Below are positions 1 to 6,685 of a DNA stretch of 8,048 nt, piece by piece; position 1 is the first letter of the stretch, and the number at the start of each line of letters is the position of its first letter. A program made the translations under genes and the position numbers. Source of the DNA: Thermoproteota archaeon. GTDB lineage: Archaea; Korarchaeota; Korarchaeia; Korarchaeales; Korarchaeaceae. Where the stretch lies: NCBI GenBank assembly GCA_021158805.1, contig JAGGTZ010000064.1, positions 1 through 8,048 on the forward strand, read 5' to 3'. The notes beneath the pieces were generated by a model. It was not told the origin of the DNA and made no database searches. It saw nothing but the letters and a program-made list of their open reading frames with translations.

Positions 1-322
1 CCAGGAGTATCTTGGCCTTTTCTAAGAACTTTTCATTACCTGTCTCTTGGTAATTCTCAATAAGGAAAGCTATCAGCGATTCCGGATTTTCAATATTCTC
101 GTCAACGTAAAACACCTCGAAGCCGCCTTTGCTCCTAGGAGGTATGTACAGTTTACCATAGTAAGCCTCCTTCCCTAGGAAGACGAAGGCCTTCCTCCCC
201 CTCACTAGTTTAAGTACTCTATCAATGGAGAAGAGCTCTACTAGGGAGAATACGAGGGAGAGAACTATTCCCAATATTAGCAAGTAGATGAAGGGCATTA
301 ATGTACCTACGACCTGATCCAT
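1..322 (-). CDS. Partial membrane protein of unknown function (5' end of gene)
   Basis: This is the first 107 codons of a minus-strand gene that runs off the left edge. I do not recognise the family. Residues about 6-25 (VGTLMPFIYLLILGIVLSLV) form one hydrophobic membrane helix. A basic stretch follows (KLVRGRK), then a probably beta-rich part with the phrase YIPPRSKGGFEV, then an acidic helical part. The basic residues after the helix suggest that the rest is cytoplasmic. An in-frame ATG lies 8 codons upstream at 346. I chose 322 because a perfect GGAGGTGA site lies 11 bases before it, whereas the 346 ATG lies upstream of that site. The gene is divergent from the exonuclease-helicase, about 230 bases away. 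Coding potential looks solid (no stops, AGG/AGA/ATA-rich); function is unknown. Confidence 0.8.
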   Translation of the reverse strand, partial: MDQVVGTLMPFIYLLILGIVLSLVFSLVELFSIDRVLKLVRGRKAFVFLGKEAYYGKLYIPPRSKGGFEVFYVDENIENPESLIAFLIENYQETGNEKFLEKAKILL

Positions 323-333
323 TGAAGTTAGGT

Positions 334-341
334 TCACCTCC
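334..341 (-). promoter_or_regulatory. Shine-Dalgarno site, GGAGGTGA
   Basis: This matches the complement of the archaeal 16S rRNA 3' end over 8 bases. It lies 11 bases before the ATG at 322 and decides that start over the ATG at 346, which is upstream of the site. Confidence 0.65.
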
Positions 342-379
342 TGCATTTTCCTCGGCCCTTGAACATACCACGTGGAACC

Positions 380-387
380 TTAAAGTG
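380..387 (-). promoter_or_regulatory. TATA-like box CTTTAAGG for the left-edge gene
   Basis: The minus-strand sequence CACTTTAAGG resembles an archaeal TATA box. A transcript starting about 26 bases downstream (near 357) would carry a leader of roughly 35 bases containing the Shine-Dalgarno site. This is inferred from position and sequence only. Confidence 0.35.
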
Positions 388-520
388 ATTTGTTGAAGAT
401 CGGTTGACCAGCTTCACTGCTTTACATGGGCCCGTTCTTGTTAGATTAAGACTTCCCAATTTTTGATCACGCGAGAAGAGGGATGAGCACTTGGAGCTCA
501 ATTAGGATATTTGTATCTAT

Positions 521-528
521 CTTAAAAT
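521..528 (+). promoter_or_regulatory. TATA-like box CTTAAAAT for the exonuclease-helicase gene
   Basis: The box is centred about 26 bases before the GTG at 551, the usual distance from TATA box to transcription start in archaea. No Shine-Dalgarno site precedes that GTG. Together these suggest a leaderless mRNA that begins at or next to the start codon. This supports keeping the N-terminal membrane segment in the protein. Confidence 0.5.
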
Positions 529-550
529 TAAAGACAGCAGTAAATAGTAT

Positions 551-3500
551 GTGTTGGTTGGGTATACATTCCTGACCTTGCTAATTATAGGCATGGGGAT
601 CGTTCTCATCCTTAAGAATACCATATCATCCTTAGAGAGGGCAGTGAATAGGAAAGACCCTGATGAGATCACAAGAGCCTTGAGTAGGGGGATTATCAGC
701 AAGATCTTAGTAATGCTCAGGCGAGAATTAGTGAATGAAGCTCTGGACATCCTCTTCTTCTCAGCCAAATTCCGAGATTTTGCCAACATAGCAGATAGGT
801 TAAACATAGATGATAGTAGGGCTCTGTTAGTCTCTAGAGAACCTCTGATCATCTCGTTAGATGTGGAAACCGAGATTGACATGGAAGCCAGACCTAGGGA
901 GATTGGCCTATCTGTGTTCAGGATATCGGACTGGAGCGAGGCCTTCAGGATCAGTATACCAGAACTTAGCTCATTCAAGGAAAGATACGGCGTAGAGGTA
1001 AGATACTTCCTCAACTCCCTATTGGAGAGATTTGATCGTATCATTGGACACAACCTCTACGATTTCGATGTCAAGGTGCTTTCAAAGTGGGGTGTCAGCC
1101 TATCGAGAAAATTAATCATTGATACACTTGCCCTCTCATTCTTAATACTGCCTGAAGCGCCCAGTCACTCCCTAGAGTTCCTGAGTAGGATGTTCGAGAT
1201 TAGCTACGAGCCTCACAAGCCTGATGAGGATGCCTATGCATCAGCTCGCCTCCTCCAATACTTAATTTCAGTTGCATCGGCTAAGGGAATAGAACTTAGA
1301 GCTCTTGCGACGATCTTCGAACCGATAAAGGGTCTGAGAGATCTTAATGTCCCACCCGTAAGAGTGAATTATCCTCCCAAGAAAGAGGGTATCGAGGCCG
1401 ACTGCCTTGTAATAACTCCAGATGCGAGTCGATACGAAGTCAACTGGTATCCAGAGGTGGTCGCTGCTCCTAGACCGGAAATTGAGGAACCAGAAGATCC
1501 GCCTAGAAAGCTCGCTTTCACCACGGTCCGCTCTTATGTGGCTGGCGGGGGTAGAGATCCTTTCAAGCTGGAGGAACTTGCTAGCCTGCTCACAAGAAAA
1601 GGAGATCCTTACAGAGAATACGGTAGGACTCTCCTCTCAGAACTGAAGATGATAGTAAGAGAAGATCCAGTTCCAAGAACTGGATTTGCTGTCGAGCATA
1701 GGTATTTCCAGAAACTTATACCGAGGCTTAGAAGACGGTTCAGGAGAATCAGGATCAAGGGCTGGCTCATATTCAAGGCCTATGGAACTGATCCAGTAGG
1801 AACTCTGGAGATAGTGAGAGAACTAGCTGACGAGGTAGTAGTGGAATCTCTCTTTCCACCACCCTTGGAGGATCTGAGGTTTCATTGTCCAAGTAGAAGG
1901 ATTAAGATGGTATTCATCAAGAAAGGGCTTGACGTGGGTGTCAGGCATACCAACTTCCTCGGGAAACTCCTCTCATCTCTCCTAGCTTCGAGGAGAAGGA
2001 GTGCCGTGATCGCATCTAATATGAGGGAGGAAATTGCGTCTGATAGAGCCTCTTCCCTCAGAAGAGCTGTTTCGATCACCTTAATTCCTACCAATATCTC
2101 TCAGCTCATCCGCAGGTCCTATGAGTTGGCCAATATGGGCTACGACATCGTGATCTTCTCTTCAGCTAACCTATCCCGTAAACTGAGGGTGGAACAGACG
2201 GATCTCCTCAAAGGATTGCTCGAGGTTAGCTGGCTAGCGGGTAGTGGACTTACAGTTCTGAGCGCATGGTCCGAAGTATTGAAAGATGATCACATCTCTA
2301 AAGTGAAAGAATATCTAGAACTGGAACCTGATGAGAGATTCCTCCTCAGGACGCCATTCACGGCCTTCGATTCCATCGATGATGCAATAACTAAAGTAGA
2401 AGAGATTGTAGAGGAGGTATGGGGCTTCCAGATCAGACCTTACCAGAGAAAATGTGCTTCTAGACTTCTTTCCCCATACTGTTCGGGCCATCTTATGACC
2501 AAGCCCTTATCGGTGATCATCCTTCCTACAGGTTCCGGAAAATCTCTTATATTTCAATCGGTCGCTAGACTCCTCAGAGAGAGAATCGGTGGCTCTACCG
2601 TGGTAATCTCGCCTCTATTAGCCCTAATGAGAGACCAAGTAGTGGCTTTGAGGAGAAGAGGGCTCAGGGTATGTGAGATATCAAGCGCATCAACTGACAG
2701 CATAGGGAGATGTCTGAAGGGATTAGAGAATGGGTGGTTCGATCTAGTGTATATCACACCGGAACAGTTGAGAAAAGATAACGTTAGGAGAGCACTAGAG
2801 AGGGCTGAGATAAACTATCTTGTGATAGATGAGATCCATACCATGCATAAGTGGAAAGACTTCCGACCCAGTTACTCATTCCTTGCTGACTATCTCAAGA
2901 AACGGAGAGAGGAGGGGTTCTGGTTCCCTTTAGCTGGTTTCACAGCGACGATTACAGGAGAAGGTCTTCAAGATGTGATAGATATGCTGACAGGATCTTC
3001 AGACTTTGAACTCGAAGAGATAGATTTCAGAACGGATTATAGGACAGGGGAGCTAGACTATGAAGAGATTAAGGTAATAAAGGGCCCGATAATGAGAGAT
3101 AACCTTATCCTAGACGTTAGGGAGACCGAGAGTGGGCCTAATAGGCTCAAGGCTCTGGTAAACATACTGAGAGAACTTATCTCGTGGGCCGAGGAGATCT
3201 CAGATGGAAGACCTTGGATAGGCCTGATCTTCGCAAGCTTCGTCAGATCGAATAAGTGGTATGAGAATGCACCTCAAATAGCAGAATATCTTGAGAGGGA
3301 GCTCGGCGAACCTGTCTCCTACTTCCATGGGCAAATGAGTGCGGAAGATAAGAAGAAGATCTTAAGCGTCATCGAAGAGGTGAGTAAGGGGATTAGGAGG
3401 CAGCCGAGAATAGTCGTCGCCACGAAGGCGTTTGGTATGGGAGTGGATATCCCCAACATAAGGTGGATAGTACATCACATGATGCCCGAGAGTGTTGAAG

Positions 3501-4678
3501 ACTACTATCAGGAGATAGGAAGAGGGGGAAGGGATGGACTTGATGCCAAGACTGTTCTACTGTACTCTAAAAGCTATGATTTCAATAGGAGGAGGAAGTT
3601 GCTGAGAATGGGATTCATACGCCCTGAACTCGTCTTGAACATTTACGAGAGGCTTAAGAGGGCCGACGAAGGTTCGATCGTACCGTTGATACTATTATTG
3701 CCGGAGAGACTCTTGGCCAAGAGATACAATGAGATCTCAGACATGCTTTCCAACGACTTATTCCCAGATGACCTTGAGAGGATTGTAGAGAGGGCAATAG
3801 CAGTGTTAAGCTCGGTAGGTGTCTTGGACTATGATATGACATATAGAGAGGTCGCCATTATCCGATCTGGTGGCGACCTATACCCGGCATATTGGATCGA
3901 TGGAAAATATGCTGTAGTGCCTAGGGAAGTCGTGGGATCCAGAGAATTCGATCTTATACCTAAGCAGGATGGTCGGTTCTCGATAGTCAAGGGTAGGGGG
4001 ATGTTCGATGGGAGAAGGGTAAAGTGTATCCGGGTCAACTATTTGAGTGAGGATGTAGACCTTAGTCTGGTTAGTGAGGTCATAAAAGAGGAGCAGCAAA
4101 GGCGGATACTCTCACTCAGCTTCATGGAACAGCTGTGTGAAGAGGTCTCAAGAGTCTCTAGGGATAAAAGGGATTGTACAGCCAAAAACATGATCGAGAG
4201 ATACCTCTCAGGCTCCCTAGAAGAGCTTTACATGGATATGCTTCGAAGGAAAGAGAAAGAACTCGTGGGTACCTTTGGAAGAGGTCTCCTCTTTCTGTAC
4301 AACAGGATGCTCAGAAACGAAGCCCGAGTGAAACGGGCCAAGAAGGAGGAGATAGCTAGGGTCTTCGCGGCGCTGGTAGTGCTGAGGATGATTAGAGCAG
4401 GCAAGCTACCAAGCGAGATAATCGTTGCAGTTCCTTATGGCTATAAGCTACTTGTAAATAACTCGCTCATCCAATTATTCGAAAAGCACAGATTACCCCC
4501 CATAATGCCACAGATAATGACTATAACTAGAGATATGGTTAAATCCCCGCAGCAGGTGGGAGGGATATTGGCTAGTGACGACGAAGTTCTAATCCTGATC
4601 ACTAGCAGGGTTATGAGTAGATTCGCAGATATCTGCTACTCCACGGGCAGAACGGTCTACTCATTAAACGTTATATAA
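551..4678 (+). CDS. Membrane-anchored DEDDh exonuclease / RecQ-like helicase fusion
   Basis: This 1375-residue protein probably degrades and unwinds DNA at the membrane. Residues 4-21 are a hydrophobic helix followed by K22, R30, R34 and K35, suggesting the body faces the cytoplasm. Residues 98-240 are a DEDDh 3'-5' exonuclease: LDVETE (D104, E106), GHNLYDFD (D173), and H222 with D227 five residues on. Residues 320-615 are unassigned. Residues 620-1010 are a RecQ-like SF2 helicase: RPYQ (629-632), Walker A LPTGSGKS (658-665), DEIH (760-763) followed by HKWKDFRPSY like RecQ's aromatic loop, GFTAT (796-800), motif V ATKAFGMGVD, and motif VI QEIGRGGRDG (987-996). The zinc cysteines of RecQ are absent. 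A winged-helix-like part lies near 1075-1105, and 1288-1375 resembles a degraded phosphoribosyltransferase. The start is GTG: an in-frame TAG lies two codons upstream and the TATA box fits. Exonuclease plus RecQ recalls WRN; the pathway (repair or defence) is inferred. Confidence 0.92.
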   Translation: MLVGYTFLTLLIIGMGIVLILKNTISSLERAVNRKDPDEITRALSRGIISKILVMLRRELVNEALDILFFSAKFRDFANIADRLNIDDSRALLVSREPLIISLDVETEIDMEARPREIGLSVFRISDWSEAFRISIPELSSFKERYGVEVRYFLNSLLERFDRIIGHNLYDFDVKVLSKWGVSLSRKLIIDTLALSFLILPEAPSHSLEFLSRMFEISYEPHKPDEDAYASARLLQYLISVASAKGIELRALATIFEPIKGLRDLNVPPVRVNYPPKKEGIEADCLVITPDASRYEVNWYPEVVAAPRPEIEEPEDPPRKLAFTTVRSYVAGGGRDPFKLEELASLLTRKGDPYREYGRTLLSELKMIVREDPVPRTGFAVEHRYFQKLIPRLRRRFRRIRIKGWLIFKAYGTDPVGTLEIVRELADEVVVESLFPPPLEDLRFHCPSRRIKMVFIKKGLDVGVRHTNFLGKLLSSLLASRRRSAVIASNMREEIASDRASSLRRAVSITLIPTNISQLIRRSYELANMGYDIVIFSSANLSRKLRVEQTDLLKGLLEVSWLAGSGLTVLSAWSEVLKDDHISKVKEYLELEPDERFLLRTPFTAFDSIDDAITKVEEIVEEVWGFQIRPYQRKCASRLLSPYCSGHLMTKPLSVIILPTGSGKSLIFQSVARLLRERIGGSTVVISPLLALMRDQVVALRRRGLRVCEISSASTDSIGRCLKGLENGWFDLVYITPEQLRKDNVRRALERAEINYLVIDEIHTMHKWKDFRPSYSFLADYLKKRREEGFWFPLAGFTATITGEGLQDVIDMLTGSSDFELEEIDFRTDYRTGELDYEEIKVIKGPIMRDNLILDVRETESGPNRLKALVNILRELISWAEEISDGRPWIGLIFASFVRSNKWYENAPQIAEYLERELGEPVSYFHGQMSAEDKKKILSVIEEVSKGIRRQPRIVVATKAFGMGVDIPNIRWIVHHMMPESVEDYYQEIGRGGRDGLDAKTVLLYSKSYDFNRRRKLLRMGFIRPELVLNIYERLKRADEGSIVPLILLLPERLLAKRYNEISDMLSNDLFPDDLERIVERAIAVLSSVGVLDYDMTYREVAIIRSGGDLYPAYWIDGKYAVVPREVVGSREFDLIPKQDGRFSIVKGRGMFDGRRVKCIRVNYLSEDVDLSLVSEVIKEEQQRRILSLSFMEQLCEEVSRVSRDKRDCTAKNMIERYLSGSLEELYMDMLRRKEKELVGTFGRGLLFLYNRMLRNEARVKRAKKEEIARVFAALVVLRMIRAGKLPSEIIVAVPYGYKLLVNNSLIQLFEKHRLPPIMPQIMTITRDMVKSPQQVGGILASDDEVLILITSRVMSRFADICYSTGRTVYSLNVI

Positions 4679-4702
4679 TCTTCCCTGATGTTTCTTACCT
4701 AA

Positions 4703-4718
4703 TTATTTATGTATTTTT
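4703..4718 (+). terminator. T-rich stretch after the exonuclease-helicase gene
   Basis: The sequence TTATTTATGTATTTTT begins 24 bases after the stop codon. Archaeal RNA polymerase often terminates at such T-rich runs without a hairpin. The location between convergent genes fits a terminator. Confidence 0.4.
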
Positions 4719-4950
4719 GGGGAAGAAGACCATTTGAGACGAAGCAGGGTGTCATGCGAAGGAATGGAAATGTGAAAGTCATACATGCGCTAAATGAAAG
4801 CGAGGACAAGAAAACTTCTGGAATATGAGCTGTTAGTAAGGTGCTGTCGAGAGGATCTGCATGGTAGATGTATTGGCTGGTTACATAGACACCAATGAAG
4901 AGAAAGATGATCCAGTTCCCTGACGGTTTAGTTTAATCCAATAATAGTAT
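4719..4950. other. Gap between convergent genes, no intact gene seen
   Basis: No open frame here exceeds about 25 codons. Three tiny frames start with ATG: 24 codons within 4754-4828, 20 codons at 4861-4923, and 13 codons at 4895-4936. The last reads MKRKMIQFPDGLV, like the start of a ribbon-helix-helix antitoxin, but stops at once. They may be worn remnants of small genes; none is supported as a live gene. Confidence 0.4.
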
Positions 4951-4965
4951 GTTCAGTAGCTGAAC
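4951..4965. repeat. Perfect inverted repeat GTTCAG-TAG-CTGAAC
   Basis: Two 6-base arms with a 3-base centre can form a tight hairpin. It lies between the ends of the convergent exonuclease-helicase and permease genes, 54 bases past the permease stop. It could be part of a two-way terminator or a protein-binding palindrome; sequence alone does not decide. Confidence 0.45.
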
Positions 4966-4972
4966 TAAGCTA

Positions 4973-4995
4973 GATAAGAGGCACTCATCCTTATC
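4973..4995. repeat. Hairpin GATAAG ... CTTATC past the permease stop
   Basis: Perfect 6-base arms (4973-4978 and 4990-4995) enclose 11 bases and lie 24-46 bases beyond the permease stop codon. With the neighbouring GTTCAG/CTGAAC hairpin this could stabilise or end the permease transcript. No strong T-run follows on the minus strand, so terminator function is uncertain. Confidence 0.3.
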
Positions 4996-5018
4996 ATGAA
5001 AGTAGAACAAAGAAATTG

Positions 5019-5810
5019 TTAGATAAGTATGCCTATAGCCTTCAGAATAAATCTCAGGGAGACATAGAGGAATATGATACCGAAAAGCAACTTTATTGCC
5101 CAAGATGGAGTTTTAGGTACAAGTTTGGCTCCCAACTGAGCACCAATAGCTGTCCCAATCCCTAGCACCACGGCTGCTATCAAATCCACATGCCCACTTG
5201 CCAGCTTAAAGCCAGCGGATATCAGGCTCATGGCTATGAAGGATGCAAGAGATGTGCCCACAGCTATCTTAACTGGTGACTTTAGAAGGTAAATAAATGA
5301 GGGGACAAGGGCATATCCGCCCCCCAAACCCACAATTCCAGTTAGTACACCAACTACGAGGCCTATTATCCCTTTCTGATATAAGGAGCCCGGTATTACT
5401 GCAGAGCTTTGAGATTGCTTGCTTCCTGATTGTCTCGTCAGGCCCTCATATACCATCCTTAATGAGGTGTAGAGGAAGGCGAAACCTATCACGGCATTGA
5501 GTAGATCGGCTCTAGAAACCAGATATTCGAATGCTAAAGAACCAATTACCGCGCCTATGCCTCCACTAATTGTTATTACTAGAGTTGTGTTATAATCAAC
5601 ATTTTTCATTCTTATGTGAGCAGTAGCCCCAGATAGAGCCGTGATTATGACTGCAGTAATAGTAGTGCCGATCGCTATTGCGAGTTTGTAGTTAAATAGG
5701 AAGTAAAGGGCAGGTAGCATTATAGAGCAGCCCCCTATCCCTAAAAGGCCACCTACAACACCTGCTACTAATCCGAACGCCAGCATTATGAGGGCGGATA
5801 TGGCGTCCAT
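5019..5810 (-). CDS. TauE/SafE-family membrane permease
   Basis: This 263-residue integral membrane protein belongs to the TauE/SafE family, whose studied members export sulfite, sulfoacetate or related organosulfur anions. It shows the family's internal duplication. The first half has GLVAGVVGGLLGIGG with a following P-A-L near residues 13-35. The second half has GLVVGVLTGIVGLGGGYALVP at about 150-170. About eight hydrophobic helices can be traced, and the length is normal for the family. The frame stays open 49 codons further upstream, but that part is hydrophilic, crosses the promoter and overlaps the divergent regulator. The ATG at 5810 puts the glycine motif at the N-terminus as usual, about 31 bases from a TATA-like box, and lacks a clear Shine-Dalgarno site. 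It is divergent from and probably controlled by the adjacent Lrp-type regulator. The exact substrate is not visible from sequence. Confidence 0.9.
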   Translation of the reverse strand: MDAISALIMLAFGLVAGVVGGLLGIGGCSIMLPALYFLFNYKLAIAIGTTITAVIITALSGATAHIRMKNVDYNTTLVITISGGIGAVIGSLAFEYLVSRADLLNAVIGFAFLYTSLRMVYEGLTRQSGSKQSQSSAVIPGSLYQKGIIGLVVGVLTGIVGLGGGYALVPSFIYLLKSPVKIAVGTSLASFIAMSLISAGFKLASGHVDLIAAVVLGIGTAIGAQLGAKLVPKTPSWAIKLLFGIIFLYVSLRFILKAIGILI

Positions 5811-5822
5811 GTTGATCCCTAG

Positions 5823-5865
5823 CTTTTGAAAGGTAATTTTATTAACATATGCTTTCAATTTGAAA
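5823..5865. promoter_or_regulatory. Probable operator: inverted repeats flanking a shared TATA box
   Basis: TTGAAAG (5826-5832) and CTTTCAA (5852-5858) are perfect inverted copies centred on 5842, in the middle of the AT-rich promoter box. The right arm also belongs to a second palindrome, TTTCAA-T-TTGAAA (5853-5865). The left arm lies in CTTT-TG-AAAG (5823-5832). Lrp-family proteins commonly bind such sites in their own promoters. The layout suggests the adjacent regulator controls both divergent genes, with the right palindrome lying close to its own predicted transcription start. Confidence 0.5.
5837..5845. promoter_or_regulatory. Shared TATA-like box of the permease/regulator pair
   Basis: TTTTATTAA on the plus strand (TTAATAAAA on the minus) sits 31 bases from the permease ATG (5810) and 28 bases from the regulator ATG (5869). 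It could serve both directions, giving leaderless or nearly leaderless mRNAs. No other AT-rich box of this quality lies between the two starts. Confidence 0.45.
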
Positions 5866-5868
5866 TAT

Positions 5869-6441
5869 ATGATATCTAAAAGGCAGTTAGAGATCTTGAA
5901 GGAGCTCTCCGAGGATGGTAGGAAGAGTATATCAGAGATAGCCAGAAAACTGGGCATTTCTCATACGGCAGTAAGGGGACATTTGGAGAAACTGGTAAGG
6001 AAAAATATCCTCAGCATTAAACTCCTCCTCAATCTCAATAGACTCGGCCATAAGGTAGCAATAATGCTTCTCGAGGTTGATACGATAGATACCACCATGA
6101 AAATTGCAGAGAAGTTCAAGGAGTGTCCAAGACTCATTTACTTGTTTCAATCTAGGGGCTCTCATAACCTGATAGTCATTATGGCTGCTGAAAGTGACGA
6201 AGTACTTGATTCCATCGCAGGGTCATGCATGATTAGGACCTGTGAGGGAATAAGGAGAAGTGAGATTCTTGAAATTACAGAGCCTTTAGTGAATCCCTAT
6301 CTACCGGTGAGACTTCCAAGTAGAAAGTATGAAAAAGCTCCCTGTGGAGCCGATTGTGCGAACTGTAAACGATATGCTGAGGACTCTTGTCTCGGTTGTC
6401 CAGCATTTAAGGGATACAGGGGAGTGATAGAACCGACTTGA
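5869..6441 (+). CDS. Lrp/AsnC-family regulator with cysteine-rich C-terminal tail
   Basis: This 190-residue protein is a likely transcription regulator of itself and the divergent permease. Residues 2-55 are a winged helix-turn-helix of Lrp/AsnC type (RQLEILKELSEDGRKSISEIARKLGISHTAV region). Residues about 60-145 match the alternating strand-helix pattern of the Lrp ligand-binding (RAM) domain, although C120 and C125 are unusual there. The last 35 residues add a cluster of pattern C-x3-C-x2-C-x7-C-x2-C (C159, C163, C166, C174, C177), ending in CLGCPA. Such a tail is absent from ordinary Lrp proteins. It resembles the cysteine-rich motif of DUF3795-type proteins and could bind a metal or an iron-sulfur cluster. 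I prefer the ATG at 5869, 28 bases from the TATA-like box; a TTG three codons earlier (5860) is possible but lies inside the operator palindrome. The ligand is unknown; a sulfur, redox or metal signal is inferred. Confidence 0.87.
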   Translation: MISKRQLEILKELSEDGRKSISEIARKLGISHTAVRGHLEKLVRKNILSIKLLLNLNRLGHKVAIMLLEVDTIDTTMKIAEKFKECPRLIYLFQSRGSHNLIVIMAAESDEVLDSIAGSCMIRTCEGIRRSEILEITEPLVNPYLPVRLPSRKYEKAPCGADCANCKRYAEDSCLGCPAFKGYRGVIEPT

Positions 6442-6446
6442 GAGGT

Positions 6447-6566
6447 CTATAGAAATTGCATTATGACATTCTGACAAAACTTAGCTATCCTCCTGTACTT
6501 CTCCCTATCAATATCTCTAAAAAGCTCATCTTCTAAAAAATTTCCTCCCTCCAGAATATGGTTAGG
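6447..6566 (-). pseudogene. Possible relic: C-terminal end of a decayed minus-strand gene
   Basis: On the minus strand a 39-codon open stretch ends in TAG six bases past the regulator's stop. It reads like a protein tail: EGGNFLEDELF, then DIDREKYRRIAKF, then CQNVIMQFL, an acidic amphipathic pattern typical of archaeal C-termini. An in-frame TGA at 6567-6569 blocks it upstream, and no ATG, GTG or TTG opens it before an internal Met near its end. I do not recognise the family. It may be chance, but the amino-acid mix is unlike random translation of AT-rich DNA. Confidence 0.3.
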
Positions 6567-6589
6567 TCAAAGACTTGGTGCATGTATCA

Positions 6590-6685
6590 AGAGCCCCTAG
6601 TAGACGGATGAGGCCCGGTGAGACTTCCGGCGGGTGAAGAGAGTGCTCTAAGGGAAGAACGGCTGATCGGCTATTTTTCGTTTTT
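6590..6685 (+). ncRNA. Candidate structured RNA ending in two T5 tracts
   Basis: This GC-rich patch in an otherwise AT-rich gap has pairing options. GCCCG (6613-6617) pairs with CGGGT (6631-6635), CTTC with GAAG nearby, and CCCTAG (6595-6600) with CTA-A-GGG (6648-6654). It ends in TTTTTCGTTTTT (6674-6685), a good archaeal stop signal on the plus strand. No known RNA family is recognised; I checked by eye for tRNA, SRP and RNase P landmarks and saw none. In one frame it also reads RRMRPGETSGG and a stop, so a worn tail of a TnpB-like transposase with its guide-RNA region is an alternative. Confidence 0.22.
6674..6685 (+). terminator. Double T5 tract
   Basis: TTTTT-CG-TTTTT on the plus strand is the clearest T-run in the gap. 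It could end readthrough from the regulator gene 230 bases upstream, or the candidate RNA just before it. Confidence 0.35.

Noticed and set aside
517..1053. A 178-codon minus-strand open frame opposite the 5' part of the exonuclease-helicase
   Set aside because: It lies fully antisense to a region encoding clear exonuclease motifs, crosses that gene's promoter, and shows no recognisable domain or start signal.
4895..4936. Ribbon-helix-helix antitoxin gene
   Set aside because: MKRKMIQFPDGLV looks like the start of such a protein, but a stop follows at codon 14 and no later frame continues the fold.
5811..5957. A 49-codon N-terminal extension of the permease frame
   Set aside because: It overlaps the divergent regulator's helix-turn-helix coding region and the shared promoter, and TauE/SafE proteins begin right at the glycine-rich first helix.
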